Shown: positions 53,945-64,000 of the stretch, in pieces
Layout: every line of letters begins with the position of its first letter
How positions within the stretch are numbered: position 1 is the first letter of the stretch
Notes under the pieces: model-generated
Databases searched by the model: none
Told to the model about the DNA's origin: nothing
Seen by the model: only the letters and a program-made list of their open reading frames with translations
Program-made: the position numbers and the translations under genes
Origin: Liopterus haemorrhoidalis
Taxonomy: Eukaryota > Arthropoda > Insecta > Coleoptera > Dytiscidae
NCBI GenBank assembly: GCA_963971575.1
Contig: OZ020622.1
Location: forward strand, 30,534,301 to 30,598,300
Reading direction: 5' to 3'
DNA: 64,000 nucleotides

Positions 53945-55648
53945 ATGAGTGGTCCACTAAGGCAGTGGAACTGTAATGGTGTATATCAGCGCTATGAAGG
54001 ACTACGAAAATTAATGTACGAGTTTGCACCATCATGTGTCTGTCTATAGGAAACAAATTTGAAGGAAACCGACGCTATCTCTCCTCGGGGATACTCCTCG
54101 GTGTTTCGCACGGATTTCCTTACGGGGTTAAAAGCATGTGACGGCGTGGCAATTCTCGTTAGAGATACATTGTACCACGATCCTGTAGACATTGACACTG
54201 AGTTGCAGGTCGTAGCAGTTCGTGTTGCATTTCCCCTCCAGGTGACGATTTGTTCTATCTACCTTCCCTCTGGTGTTCGAACTGACATCCTAGATGTCGT
54301 GACATCTCGGATGCATCATCGATCAACTCCCACCACCCTACATACTACTAGGCGATTTTAACGCCTACAATGTGTGTTGGGGATCGGTGCGGAACGATCA
54401 ACGGGGACGTCACCTGGAGAATATGTTGAACGAATTGAATTTGAGCTTTCTAAACGACGGCAGACCCACGCACTTCTGTGGAGCAACGGGTACATTTAGT
54501 GCTATAGATCTTAGCGTTGTTTCAAGAGCCATCGCTCCATTGTTCAAATGGGATGTGCATCACGACCTTTGCGGTAGTGATCACTTTCCAATCCTCTTAA
54601 GGCCTCTGTTTAATACTGTTACCGAATCCCGCTGGCCACAGTGAGTTCTTTGGAAAGCAGATTGGACCAAGTTTGCGGAATCATTCTCGCATGAGGATAT
54701 TCCGAGCTTGACCGTAGACGAGGAGGCGAATCATTTCACGGACTCCATGACAAGCGCGGCTTAAAATAGCATACCGCTGTCATCCACTCACCCCCGTAGA
54801 GTTCCCGTTCCCTGGTGGAACGAGGAATTGGCGCTACGTGAAAGGAGACACCTACATAGGAAAACATGATAGCCTTCCAACGAGCGAAAGCTCGTGCTAA
54901 GAGGATTGTGAAAGAAATCAAGCGCGAATCATGGCGCAAATACGCGTCCACCGTTACAGTTGCCAGAAAATGTAATATAAGATGGTCCGGAAAATATCCG
55001 GTCTAAATACAGCTACAACCATTGCTGGTCTATCGGTAAATGGTAACGTAGTTACCTCAGCGGTCGAAATTGCTAACACTTTGGCATCTAATTTTGCGTT
55101 CAATTCTAGCTCCGAACATTATCCACCCGAGTTTCTAACTCGTAAAGCAGGCCTCGAATCTATACCTTTAAATTTCTTTTCAAGGAATGACGAGGTGTAC
55201 AACCTGCTTTTCTCTCGTGAAGAGCTAATTAGCGCGATGTTAAAGTGTAAGGATAGTAAAGTCTCCTGGTCCAGAGCTATCGTATGATCCGAAATCTTCC
55301 GGAATCATCTAAGTCTAGGCTTTTGAATGTCTATAATAGGATATGGACTGAGGGCAAGTACCCGACCAAGTGGAAGGAATCTCATATAATCCCTATCCCC
55401 AAAGTCGGGAAAGATAAACACTTGCCCTCTAGCTATAGACCTATATCACTGACCAGTTGTCTCTGTAAACTCTTGGAGCGAATGATCAGCAAACGTCTGA
55501 TTTGGTTTTTAGAATCAAACGACTTGCTGGCCAACACACAGTGCGGCTTTCGCCGTCACCGCTCAACAGCAGATCATCTGGTCAGACTAGAGACAGCTAT
55601 CAGGAATGCTTTCGTTGAAAACAAACACCTGGTAGCTGTGTTTTTCGA
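53945..55648 (+). pseudogene. I-like LINE ORF2, endonuclease and RT start
   Basis: Endonuclease: LRQWNCNGVYQRYEGL, an in-frame TAG within the family's C-L-Q-E-T motif, CDGVAILVRD, a GDFNAYN segment at 54350 across a shift, and GSDHFPILL. RT start: 55284-55640 with KWKESHIIPIPKVGKDK, SSYRPISLTSCLCKLLE, GFRRHRSTADHLVRLE, ending VAVFFDI. Several stops and frameshifts between 54650 and 55280. Confidence 0.8.
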
Positions 55649-55651
55649 TAT

Positions 55652-55746
<95 letters not shown>

Positions 55747-55751
55747 TTTGT

Positions 55752-55818
<67 letters not shown>
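55648..55818. repeat. (TTTA)n microsatellite, ~42 units
   Basis: Uninterrupted TTTA repeats except one TTTG, forming the (TAAA)n 3' tail of the minus-strand LINE. The ORF that ends in it is extended artificially by the repeat. Confidence 0.95.
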
Positions 55819-55819
<1 letters not shown>

Positions 55820-56163
55820 TTAATTACAGGGGCAGAACAGATGGTAAAATGTCCTTTATATGCCCGTATATAATCTAGAGTAATACACTACAATACAATA
55901 AAATAAAATAAAATGTACAATATTTTTATAAAAATATGTGAACATTTAACATAAGACAACAACCATATACATGTAAATAGAGCCATAATAAGAAAAACAT
56001 AATATTTATACATATCTTTAAATATTTAAAGGATTCTATAATCTATAATAATCTAGTAATCACCGCCCTTAATGCTGGTAAACTTGTATTGAATAAATCA
56101 ATGTCAGAGTTTTCACTAAGAATATTATTATATGAGGCCACCATCCTCGGTAAAGGACTCATT

Positions 56164-58800
56164 TTACCAGACAGTGTTTACCTTTTTTTCTGCAAATAAA
56201 GCATATCTTTTTCTCATACCAGGTACTGGTACTTTGATGCCAATTTCTCCCAAAATATCTACACAGTCTACACCTCCATGCCATATCTTAAATAACATAA
56301 CAAGACTGCTAATAACTCGTTTTTCGAGTGACAGTACTTCATACTTATTTAATAATATGCTAGATGGTATGTACTTCGGATAGGTTCCTGTCAATTTATA
56401 TGTCACAGCCCGTAGGAATTTATTTTGTACTCTTCCTAATAATTTGATATACTTATTTCCGTAAGGTGACCATATTATGGCGGCATATTCTAATTTTGGC
56501 CTTATAATTGTATTAAAAAAAGTTATATATGTTTTAACATTTTTAAATTCCGAAGCTGTTCTTAATACAAACCCAAGATTCTTTGTGCATTGCGCAACAG
56601 TACTTTGAATGTGATAATGAAATGTCAGCCCAGAATCAAAGTAAATCCCCAAATCATTTATGGTGTCCACTCGTTCTATCTGCCTGTCTTTTATAGAATA
56701 TGGGTAAGTGATTTTATACCGAGTTCTAGAGTATGACATAACTTTGCATTTGGCCGGATTAAGCTCAAGTCCGAGTGTGGAGCTGTGCTCGCAGATATAA
56801 TCTAAGGATTTTTGAATAGACTTGCAGTCAGCTGTAGTTCGTACGCACTTATATATTTTTATGTCATCTGCATACAGAAGACCATAGCAACCTTCGATCA
56901 TACTTGAAATGTCTTTTATCGTCAAAAGAAATAATAATGGTCCAAGATTTGATCCTTGTGGCTCACCACTGGGTGTCAAGTAGCAACCTGATTTAGCACC
57001 ATCATAGTCAACGTACTGTTGCCTGCCATATAGATACGAGGCAAACAATTGACAACTTTGCGAAGAAACACTATTTGCAAATAGTTTCATTCGGAATTCA
57101 TTATGAAGCACCTTGTCAAATGCCTTGCTCATATCTAAATAAATAACATCGGTCTGTATGCCAGCATCAAGATTTAAAGAAACATAATTTGTTAAAGACT
57201 TAAGATTTGTAACAGTTGATTTTCGTGGTACAAAGCCATGCTGATATGGAGTTAGATAATTGTTGAGACATGGTCGTAAAGATATTTATGTATTACTTGT
57301 TCAAAAACTTTTGCAGAAGAAGAAAGAATGGACACTGGTCTATAATTTTCTACACATTTCTTGTCACCATTCTAAAAGACTGGGCAGACTCTACTTATTT
57401 TCCGTTCATCAGGAAAAACCTTAGTAGAGAGTGAGAGAGTGAACAATATATGCAAAGGCTCAGCAATAATGTCAATACAACCTTTCAGAATGTACGGCGG
57501 AATGAGATCTGGGCCGCAAGATCGCTTTGGTTTCTGTTTCCGTATTGACATTACAACATATTTTACTGTGATTTTGGATAGTTCTAACTTGTTAATCGGC
57601 AAGTCAGTGACATGTAAATCACAGCTGATATTTTCTGCGCGCTTGTCTTAAACAGATAAAAATATTTGTCAAATAGATTGGCAATTTCTTCTTTATTAGA
57701 TACAATATTTTTGGCAGCAGTGAATGTTGTGTTTTTCTCTGATGTTTTTCTGTTTTTTGTATAATTCCAAAATGTACTGGGATCTTTGCATATATTTTCT
57801 TCAACCTCTCGAACATACTCATTTCTTTTTTTGTTTATTTGATTTTTGAGATCTTTACGAACCTGTTTAAACATGTTTGTATGATAAGAGATGTCCCCAG
57901 ATTTTGATTTAATTTTTTTCAAGTGATACATTCTTTTCTTAATTAGCGCTTTCATTTCTTTGGTAAACCAAGGAGGGTAACCACTACTTCTGCTGGGGTT
58001 TTTAGGAATATTCGCATCAAGAACACGATAAACTCGAACGTAAAACTCTTTTACTGCTATGTTAACGTCTGTTAAAGTGGACAAGAATGACCAATCTATC
58101 TCATATAGACCCTTATATAAGTTGAAAAAATTACCTCTTTTAAAATTATAAGAATCTGGGTTAGCGTAACCACGAGTATTACCATTAGTCCTATTGTCGA
58201 AATTTATTATTACACATAAAGTTGGATGATATTTGTCTTCATAAACTAGAGGATCTGTGTGTCTAGTGACATCTACGTTAATGTTTGTTAATACCAAATC
58301 GAGGGTTTTATTTTGAAAATTTACAATATATTTACATTTTTAATGCTGTACATATTAAAACTATTATTTAAGTTTATAAATTTGTTATTCACACAGTTCT
58401 GAAACCGACAAGTACCATCCATCTCGGGCATATTAAAATCACCAATAATTAACAGCTTTTTGTTCAATAAGAAATAACAATCTAAGGAATCATAGAACTT
58501 TTTATAACTTTCAGTAGATGACTTAGGCGGTATATAAACACAGCAAACATAAAATACAATTTCATTATTAAATATTTTTATCTTTAGAAATTCATGATGA
58601 GAACTGTAATCTGTTATGTCAACTAATGACCATCTTTTATTGACTGCAACCAAAACACCTCCACCCCTTCCATTACATTTTCTGTCGTTTCTGCAAGATA
58701 TATAATTTTTAGGAAATAGTTCACTATTATGAATTGAATCATTTAGTCAAGTTTCTGTTAATGCTACTATATCAAAATCGTTTGACAGAATATTGTTATA
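56164..58800 (-). pseudogene. CR1/L2-like LINE ORF2 (endonuclease, RT)
   Basis: Endonuclease start near 58790 reads DFDIVALTET then TGA in place of the conserved Trp codon, then LNDSIHNSELFP and NGRGGGVLVAV; LLIIGDFNMPEMDG follows (58321-58653). The middle is at 57584-58297 (RSSGYPPWFTKEMKALIKKR) and 57372-57602 (KPKRSCGPDLIPPYILKGC). The RT core at 56164-57132 has SKAFDKVLHNEF, PSGEPQGSNLGPLLFL, GLLYADDIKIYKC and the C-terminal RPKLEYAAIIWSP. Active-site YADD is preserved. At least four breaks. Confidence 0.8.
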
Positions 58801-58829
58801 GAAAGAATGGATCTTGGTTCGCAGTCCAC

Positions 58830-59602
58830 GCACATTTTAAAAATACAATAAATTGTTTTTATACATATTGAAATATTAAAAGTGGGTTCATACATACGCT
58901 TATAAATCTTTTTCATCTTCCTCGCTGTGGACATAAGTGAACGTCTATATTGCGTAAGATTTTCGTTAATATAAACGCTGTGGCTAACACTGGCACTAAA
59001 ACCGAGGTCCTTCGTATTTAAATCACGTTTTACTTTTCTAGCTCTTAAAAAAGTTTCTTTGTCAGAGTTCCGTAGAAATTTAACTATAATGCCTCTAATG
59101 ACCGGAGAATCACTAATTTTCTGTTGACGTCCAAGTCTATGACAGTTATCTATCATTTCGGGCGTTACAGATACACCCATTGCACGACCAACTTTTATCA
59201 CCTCCGTTGTTATATTTTCGCCATTAGTTTCAGGAATTCCGTGTATCTCTATACAGTTTTTCCTTGTTTACTGTTGTTGATCATCAATCAACAATTTAAG
59301 TTCTTCGTTTTCGGAATTTAACCTTTTATTGTCGTTCTCCAAGTCGATTACTTTTCGAAGCAACTCATCTATATGACGGGTTTGATCATCTAATTTCCCA
59401 TGGGTCTCTTCTACGGATTTTCTTAGTAAGATGTTTTCACTTAGTAAGCTTTTGAGCATCCCAGTTATTTCTCTAAGTGAAACGTCTTCAGTTAGCGAAG
59501 TCTCGTTATCCTTGTGTGGCGTGCTTTTGATTTTTCCGTCCAACGTCTTATATATTGGGCACTGGCTACAGGTTCATTTTGTAAGGTCGCCTCCAGTTTT
59601 CA
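58830..59602 (-). pseudogene. CR1/L2-like LINE ORF1 (coiled coil, L1-type RRM)
   Basis: From an ATG at 59602 the frame passes a TGA after nine codons, then CSQCPIYKTLDGKIK and a coiled coil (LLSENILLRKSVEETHGKLD..LENDNKRLNSENEELK). A TAA at 59268 stands where the family has the Tyr of Q-Q-Y-T-R-K-N. Beyond it the RRM reads TRKNCIEIHGIPETNGENIT, IDNCHRLGRQQ and VYINENLTQYRR. Two point stops in an otherwise continuous frame, so inactivation is fairly recent. Confidence 0.75.
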
Positions 59603-59612
59603 TGTCAAAGAA

Positions 59613-61495
59613 TTTTCCGATATTGAGAAAGCCTATGACATATGGCTATATGGTATTCTCCGCACTCTGCATTCCTGGGGTCTCCGGGGACTCTTGATGT
59701 TCTTTATAAAAGACTTCATGTCGAACCGGCACTTCAGGGTGCGGATCGGAAATACCCTGTCACAAATGGGGTCCCACAGGGCTCCATACTGAGCGTTACG
59801 TTATTCTTGATTGCCATTAACGGTGCAGCTGCATGTATTTGATTGCCTATACAGAGTTCGATATATGTCGACGACATTGGTATCTATGTCGCCGGACAAA
59901 AGACTGGTACAATCGAAAGTCAGCTTCAGCTGACTATCAATCATCTCGATACATGGGCAACCGAAAATGGCTTTAAATTCTCGACTAGCAAAACTGTATG
60001 TGTCCATTTTAGTAGGAAAAGGGGTGTACATCCCTATCCTACACTCACACTAAATAGAGCATAGTTACCCTTTACCGATACTGCCAGATTTGTGGGTCTC
60101 GTGTTTGACACTCGTCTTACTTGGCGGGCACATTTTTTGGTGGATGCAGACCGCACTGTCATGTTGCGCTTATATCGTTCTCTAGTGCGCTCTAAGCTTG
60201 ACTATGGATGTCTAGCTTATGGGTCAACTAAACACCAAGAAATAAGAATTCTTGACACTATACATCACACTGGGGTTAGATTGGCAACAGGTGCATTTCG
60301 CACCAGCCCAATACCAAACCTGCTGTGTGAAGCAGGCGAACCGTCACTGTACAATCGTCGTAAAATTCTATCCCTGCGGTATATGGCTGCACTCAGTGCT
60401 AAGCCAGATCATCCCGCGTATGACCCTATTCTACAAAATAGGCATACAGAGACTTATGACAGAAAACCAAGAGCCAATAGGCCTTTTGGTCTGAGGACTT
60501 TCGACATTTTCGGTGATATTGAATTTAATATGCCCGAAATGGCAAGTTTCGTTTGGTGTGCTGTCCCACCATGGACGCTGCCGCATCCGCTTGTGTATCT
60601 CACCAGCATTTTTTACAATTTTTGATAAAGATACTACGTTGCCTTTCGAATACCAACATGAGTTACAAAAAACACTGGTCCCTAGGTTCGGTCATTTTTA
60701 CTGACAGATCAAAATCCGGAACCAGGGTTGGGTGTGCGTTCGTTGTTTTGAATCCAGGCCAACAGTTTCGGTACCGTCTGCACTCCATAACTAGTGTGTA
60801 CACTGCTGAGCTGTACGCTATTTTCAAGGCCCTGTGTTTTGTTTCAAAGCAAAGTCGGTCAAGTGTTATCTTGACGGACTCGCTGAGCGCTCTGAACAGT
60901 ATCCAAGATCCAGATCCAGTGCATCCTCTTGTACTAAAGATCCGGTTGCTACTCCACAATCTGAATGCTCAGCATGTGAGGGTAAAGCTGTTTTGGATAC
61001 TGGGACATGTTGGTATTAAAGGCAACGAAGCGGCAGATGCAGCTGCAAAAGCCACCTCCTATGATTGATGTGAGTTTCATTTTTCCAGACGACGCAAAGA
61101 GTCATCTGAAACACCTGGTTTTAGACATGTGGCAGCATGAGTGGAGCCGCACACAGAACTTTAAGCTGCGACAGATTAAGGGAGACGTTAAACCATGGGA
61201 TTCTTCCTGCAGGATTAACCGCAGGGAGAAAACCGCCATCACACGCCTCCGTATAAGCCATTGTTAGTGAACCCATGGACACCTCCTTCGAGGTGAAGAG
61301 TCTCCTATCTGTGAGACGTGTAACACAGATTTGTCTGTGTTACATTTTTTAACCGAGTGTATGCAGTTCGAGGATGTCCGGGAGAGACTAGGCCTGTGCT
61401 ATGACCTATCAGTTGCTTTAGTTGACGACAGAGTACTCATGGACAGGCTGATACTCTTCTTGAAAGAATCGAACTTACTGTTTTATGTGTAAAGT
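59613..61495 (+). pseudogene. I-like LINE ORF2, RT, RNase H and C-terminus
   Basis: Continues from 55648: DIEKAYDIWLYGILRTLHSW, NGVPQGSILSVTLFLIAING, active site SIYVDDIGIYVAG, LDYGCLAYGS (to 60625). RNase H at 60690-61060: TDRSKSGTRVGCAFVV (Gly of the usual T-D-G-S replaced by Arg), YTAELYAIF, ILTDSLSALNSI, ILGHVGIKGNEAADAAAK. A C-terminal C-X2-C..H zinc segment lies near 61300-61365 (CETCNTDLSVLHFLTEC) and the stop near 61490. Several frameshifts. Confidence 0.8.
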
Positions 61496-61798
61496 CTTGC
61501 ACCTTTTTTTAATGTTTCTATTTCTAAACTGTGATATTCGATAGTAATTGGCCAGTTTACAGTCTATTACCATCGCCTTGAGTCTGTTAAAAATTTTCGA
61601 ACAGACTTTTTTATCTTGTTTATTTGTGTTTGTCTGTGCAAGATTTATTTATTGAGTATGCGTAATTTTATTGATTTTATCTATTTATTGATTGTTTAAT
61701 TTATTGTTTTTAATATGTAGTGTAGTCATTTAGATGGGCTGCGTTAGGCGCAAATAGCCTTTGTTGCTGTGCGCCAAAAATTTTAACTAACTAACTAA
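61496..61798 (+). other. I-like LINE 3' UTR with terminal hairpin and (AACT)n
   Basis: AT-rich UTR; 61728-61798 is the conserved end, with stem GGCGCA/TGCGCC and AACTAACTAACTAAC tail, identical in form to the 74-bp insertion at 42794. Confidence 0.85.
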
Positions 61799-61829
61799 CA
61801 ATTTGTATTTTCTCTGAAACCAGATAAAC

Positions 61830-62489
61830 ATCCCTATTTTCAAAAACAATTATAAGTTAACAACATTATGATAGCTGTTGCCTAGTAATATTCCCAGGCC
61901 TAAATTGTCTATGAGCCTAGTTGCCTTTTCCAATCTGTATATACAAACATAATCTATTACTTGATTAGATGAGTTACGTCCGTAAGTTAGTAATTATAGT
62001 TGAAGGTAATGGGATTCGGACTAGTCAGAAAATAAAAACAAATTTATTAACTTCGCTAACGTTTCGATTTTATTTAAATCTTCATCAGAGCTACAAAGAT
62101 ATATAGAAAAATAGAATTATTAAATTGGTAAGTTTACATGTATAAAATTATGATAGTGTTCAAATTTAACAAGTCAAGTCGTTAAAATAAGCATTACAAA
62201 ATTGTCGGAATTTAAAATATAACATAAAATAATTATTAAATAATAAAAACATATCAAATATGAGTTAAAGAATAAAAAACAATGTTAAATTTACATTACC
62301 TTAGTTAATAGTCACGATATAAAATAACAGTTTTAAAATTAATAACGAACACATCATATTGTCCGGTTATTGAACTCAGAGATAAGCAATGAATAAGCCA
62401 CGTATGAATTTGAAAAAGGGTTTGAGATGGTTGAAACCAGTAAGTAACGCTATCTATTAATAAATTAGAATTTGATTATTAGGTGAAAT
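61830..62489 (-). repeat. Penelope-like non-coding tail with hammerhead-like core
   Basis: Lies downstream (minus strand) of the GIY-YIG fragment. It shares GGATTCGGAC and AGGCAACTAGGCTCATAG blocks with 51403-51640. Contains the ribozyme-like core at 62055-62098. Confidence 0.6.
62055..62098 (-). ncRNA. Hammerhead-ribozyme-like core of a Penelope-like element
   Basis: Minus strand: CTGATGA (62082-62088), a 5-bp helix GATTT/AAATC with a short A/T loop, then GAAAC (62061-62065) and GTTAGCGAAG. CTGATGA..GAAA are the invariant hammerhead core segments, and Penelope-like elements are known to carry hammerhead motifs in their repeats. I could not confirm helices I and III by eye. Confidence 0.55.
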
Positions 62490-62854
62490 ATGTTAGATTT
62501 AGAATTTATTTTAATATATTACAATAGATGGCGCTTATATTATCACAGTCGGTTTTAAAGTTAACTAATTTAGGGTTCTGAATTATATGTATGCTCTCAG
62601 TAATCAACCTTTTACTGAGATTGTCTACTTTATCTAAGATTTTAGTTTGTTCAAAATTAAAATTGTGATTAGTGGTGAAGAAATGGGTACTGAGTGCCGT
62701 GTTTTCTTTTTTATTTTTAAATTTATCCTGACAGCTATTTTTATGTTGATATACTTGGTTTTTAAGATATTGTTTAGTCTGTCCAACATAGCCTAAATGA
62801 CATCCTCCACAAGGAATGTGATAGACTACTGACGACATTTTATTAAATTCATAT
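62490..62854 (-). pseudogene. Penelope-like GIY-YIG fragment, inverted copy
   Basis: A 110-codon frame (62506-62838) reads VVYHIPCGGCHLGYVGQTKQ..QHKNSC, the GIY-YIG-type endonuclease end of a Penelope-like protein. It differs from 63652-63988 on the plus strand at three residues. RT part absent in this orientation. Confidence 0.85.
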
Positions 62855-62867
62855 ACATATACTAACC

Positions 62868-63991
62868 TATCTTATGATTCATTTATCACTATTATAAAAT
62901 ATCTGTTTGATAGTGGCTATTTCGTATTCAATAATAAATACTAACAACAATTGTTCGGTACAGCAATGGGTGCTCCTTCATCACCTGTATTAGCTAATTT
63001 AGTGGTAAATGAACTCATTAATACCGTCATTAAAAAATTACCTTTTCATTTACCATTCATTAAATATTATGTAGATGATACTATTTTAGCCATACCTTCA
63101 GATCAAGTAGATACTACACTTTCTATTTTTAACTCTTATCACAACAAATTACAATTTACTATAGAAACTGAAAATGATAATACTATCCCTTTTCTCGGCA
63201 TTCTATTAATACGTAATTCTAATGGCACCTTATCTACTAATATGTATACCAAACCGTCAAGTTCAGGACGTACTTTAAATTTCTTATCAGAACATCCATA
63301 TAAACAAAAAATTGCCATTATAAAATCATGTAAACATAAAATACTCAGTTTGAGTGACCCTAAATTCCATAGGGAAAACTTTAAAAAAGCCACTGACAAT
63401 CTAATTATTCATAACTACCCTAGAAATATCATTAATAGAATTTTTTATAACAATCCCAATAATCCCACCAATAATAATTCACTTCCAGATATCAACACTG
63501 ATTGTTCGTATTTAAAATTTCCACATATCAAAAATATTTCATTTAAAATTGCCAAACTTTTTAAACCCTATAATATAAAATCAGCTTTCTATAATCTTAA
63601 AACTGTTAATCAACTCCACTCAAAAATTAAACAACCTACTGAATTTAATAAAATGTCGTCAGTAGTCTATCACATTCCTTGTGGAGGATGTGATTTAGGC
63701 TATGTTGGACAGACTAAACAATATCTTAAAAACCGAGTATATCAACATAAAAATAGCTGTCAGGATAAATTTAAAAATAAAAAAGAAAACACGGCACTCA
63801 GTACCCATTTCTTCACCACTAATCACAATTTTAATTTTGAACTAACTAAAATCTTAGATAAAGTAGACAATCTCAGTAAAAGGTTGATTACTGAGAGCAT
63901 ACATATAATTCAGAACCCTAAATTAGTTAACTTTAAAACCGACTGTGATAATATAAGCGCCATCTATTGTAATATATTAAAAAAATTCTAA
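62868..63991 (+). pseudogene. Penelope-like reverse transcriptase plus GIY-YIG endonuclease, 5'-truncated
   Basis: A 346-codon frame opens at 62951 (GTAMGAPSSPVLANL) and contains active-site KYYVDDTILAI, NTIPFLGILL, the linker, and a GIY-YIG domain (CGGCDLGYVGQTKQYLKNR, E in LITESIHI) ending NILKKF. Coding similarity extends upstream to about 62868 (TIIKYLFDSGYFVFNNKY) across a TAA. Fingers and N-terminus are missing. The protein would reverse-transcribe and cut DNA with its GIY-YIG nuclease; this copy cannot start properly. The 3' end runs to the window edge. Confidence 0.85.
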
Positions 63992-64000
63992 ATCTAACAT

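Larger units (their letters stand above)
55648..59608 (-). mobile_element. CR1/L2-like LINE inserted in the I-like LINE
   Basis: About 4 kb, near full length, minus strand, with ORF1 (58830-59602), ORF2 (56164-58800) and a long (TAAA)n tail (55648-55818 as TTTA). TTTT[T/C]CGATATT at both borders is the TSD. Its ORF1 and ORF2 differ from the intact LINE at 30-34 kb. Stops in both ORFs. Confidence 0.8.
51700..61798 (+). mobile_element. I-like LINE, interrupted by a minus-strand LINE
   Basis: 5' UTR with a tandem duplication (51911-52070), Gag ORF1, EN-RT-RNase H ORF2 and a 3' end with hairpin and (AACT)n tail. The frame is cut at FFDI (55648) and resumes at DIEKAYD (59613), with a TTTT[T/C]CGATATT duplication at the two junctions. 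Presence of RNase H places it in the I group. Multiple stops and frameshifts: dead copy. The 5' boundary is approximate. Confidence 0.8.

Noticed and set aside
55284..55823. 179-codon ORF taken at full length
   Set aside because: Its last ~55 codons are translated (TTTA)n from an inserted LINE tail; only the first part is RT.

Overview
The window is a eukaryotic, AT-rich, intron-bearing genome segment, almost certainly from an insect or another arthropod. Evidence: a full-length Ty1/copia element of the Drosophila copia type, primed by an internal initiator-tRNA-Met sequence; Jockey, I-like, CR1/L2-like and R2-like non-LTR elements; a Penelope-like element; mariner, PIF/Harbinger, hAT, pogo-like and piggyBac-like DNA transposons; and at least five Helitron-type elements. 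I see no bacterial operons, rRNA, tRNA genes or CRISPR arrays. The only host gene I can support is one coding exon of an XK-related membrane protein at 21877-22484 (+).

Layout. 1-1850: hAT remnant holding an 837-bp inverted-repeat element. 1849-6248: copia element on the minus strand with one intact 1311-codon ORF and two 218-bp LTRs differing at one base. 6414-8277: (TA)n followed by a Helitron-type element. 8310-9585: broken R2-like LINE with a restriction-like endonuclease. 9790-10880: TA-flanked MITE, a broken MADF gene and an ATTGTACAAT-rich patch. About 11050-20800: one old minus-strand CR1-like LINE cut up by two Helitrons, two hAT MITEs, a piggyBac-like MITE, a pogo-like remnant and unclassified repeat. 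20840-21680: Jockey fragment, then the XK-related exon. 23399-24160: three ~250-bp tandem units with conserved hairpins.

24562-37914 is a nest. A broken PIF/Harbinger transposase gene is split by (i) a 2.9-kb hAT-like foldback element whose arms carry inverted tandem arrays and whose centre looks like a captured signal-peptide exon, and (ii) a Jockey element. The Jockey ORF2 is itself split by a full-length CR1-like LINE (29765-34566) with two uninterrupted ORFs of 311 and 1001 codons.

38-41 kb holds a LINE C-terminal fragment, 1.8 kb of unclassified sequence and a broken mariner. 41604-50241 holds two Helitron-type elements 4 bp apart, filled with a ~290-bp tandem repeat. 50242-51219 is the 3' end and LTR of a Gypsy-like element. 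51237-62500 contains Penelope-like tail pieces in opposite orientations flanking an I-like LINE (about 51700-61798), which is interrupted by a minus-strand CR1/L2-like LINE (55648-59608) with a long (TAAA)n tail. 62490-64000 is a Penelope-like element with its GIY-YIG end duplicated as an inverted pair, and a hammerhead-like core near 62055-62098.

The copia element and the CR1-like LINE at 29.8-34.6 kb are the two candidates for recent activity. Nearly everything else is truncated, frameshifted or non-autonomous. Insertion order can be read from interrupted frames and target-site duplications (TSDs).
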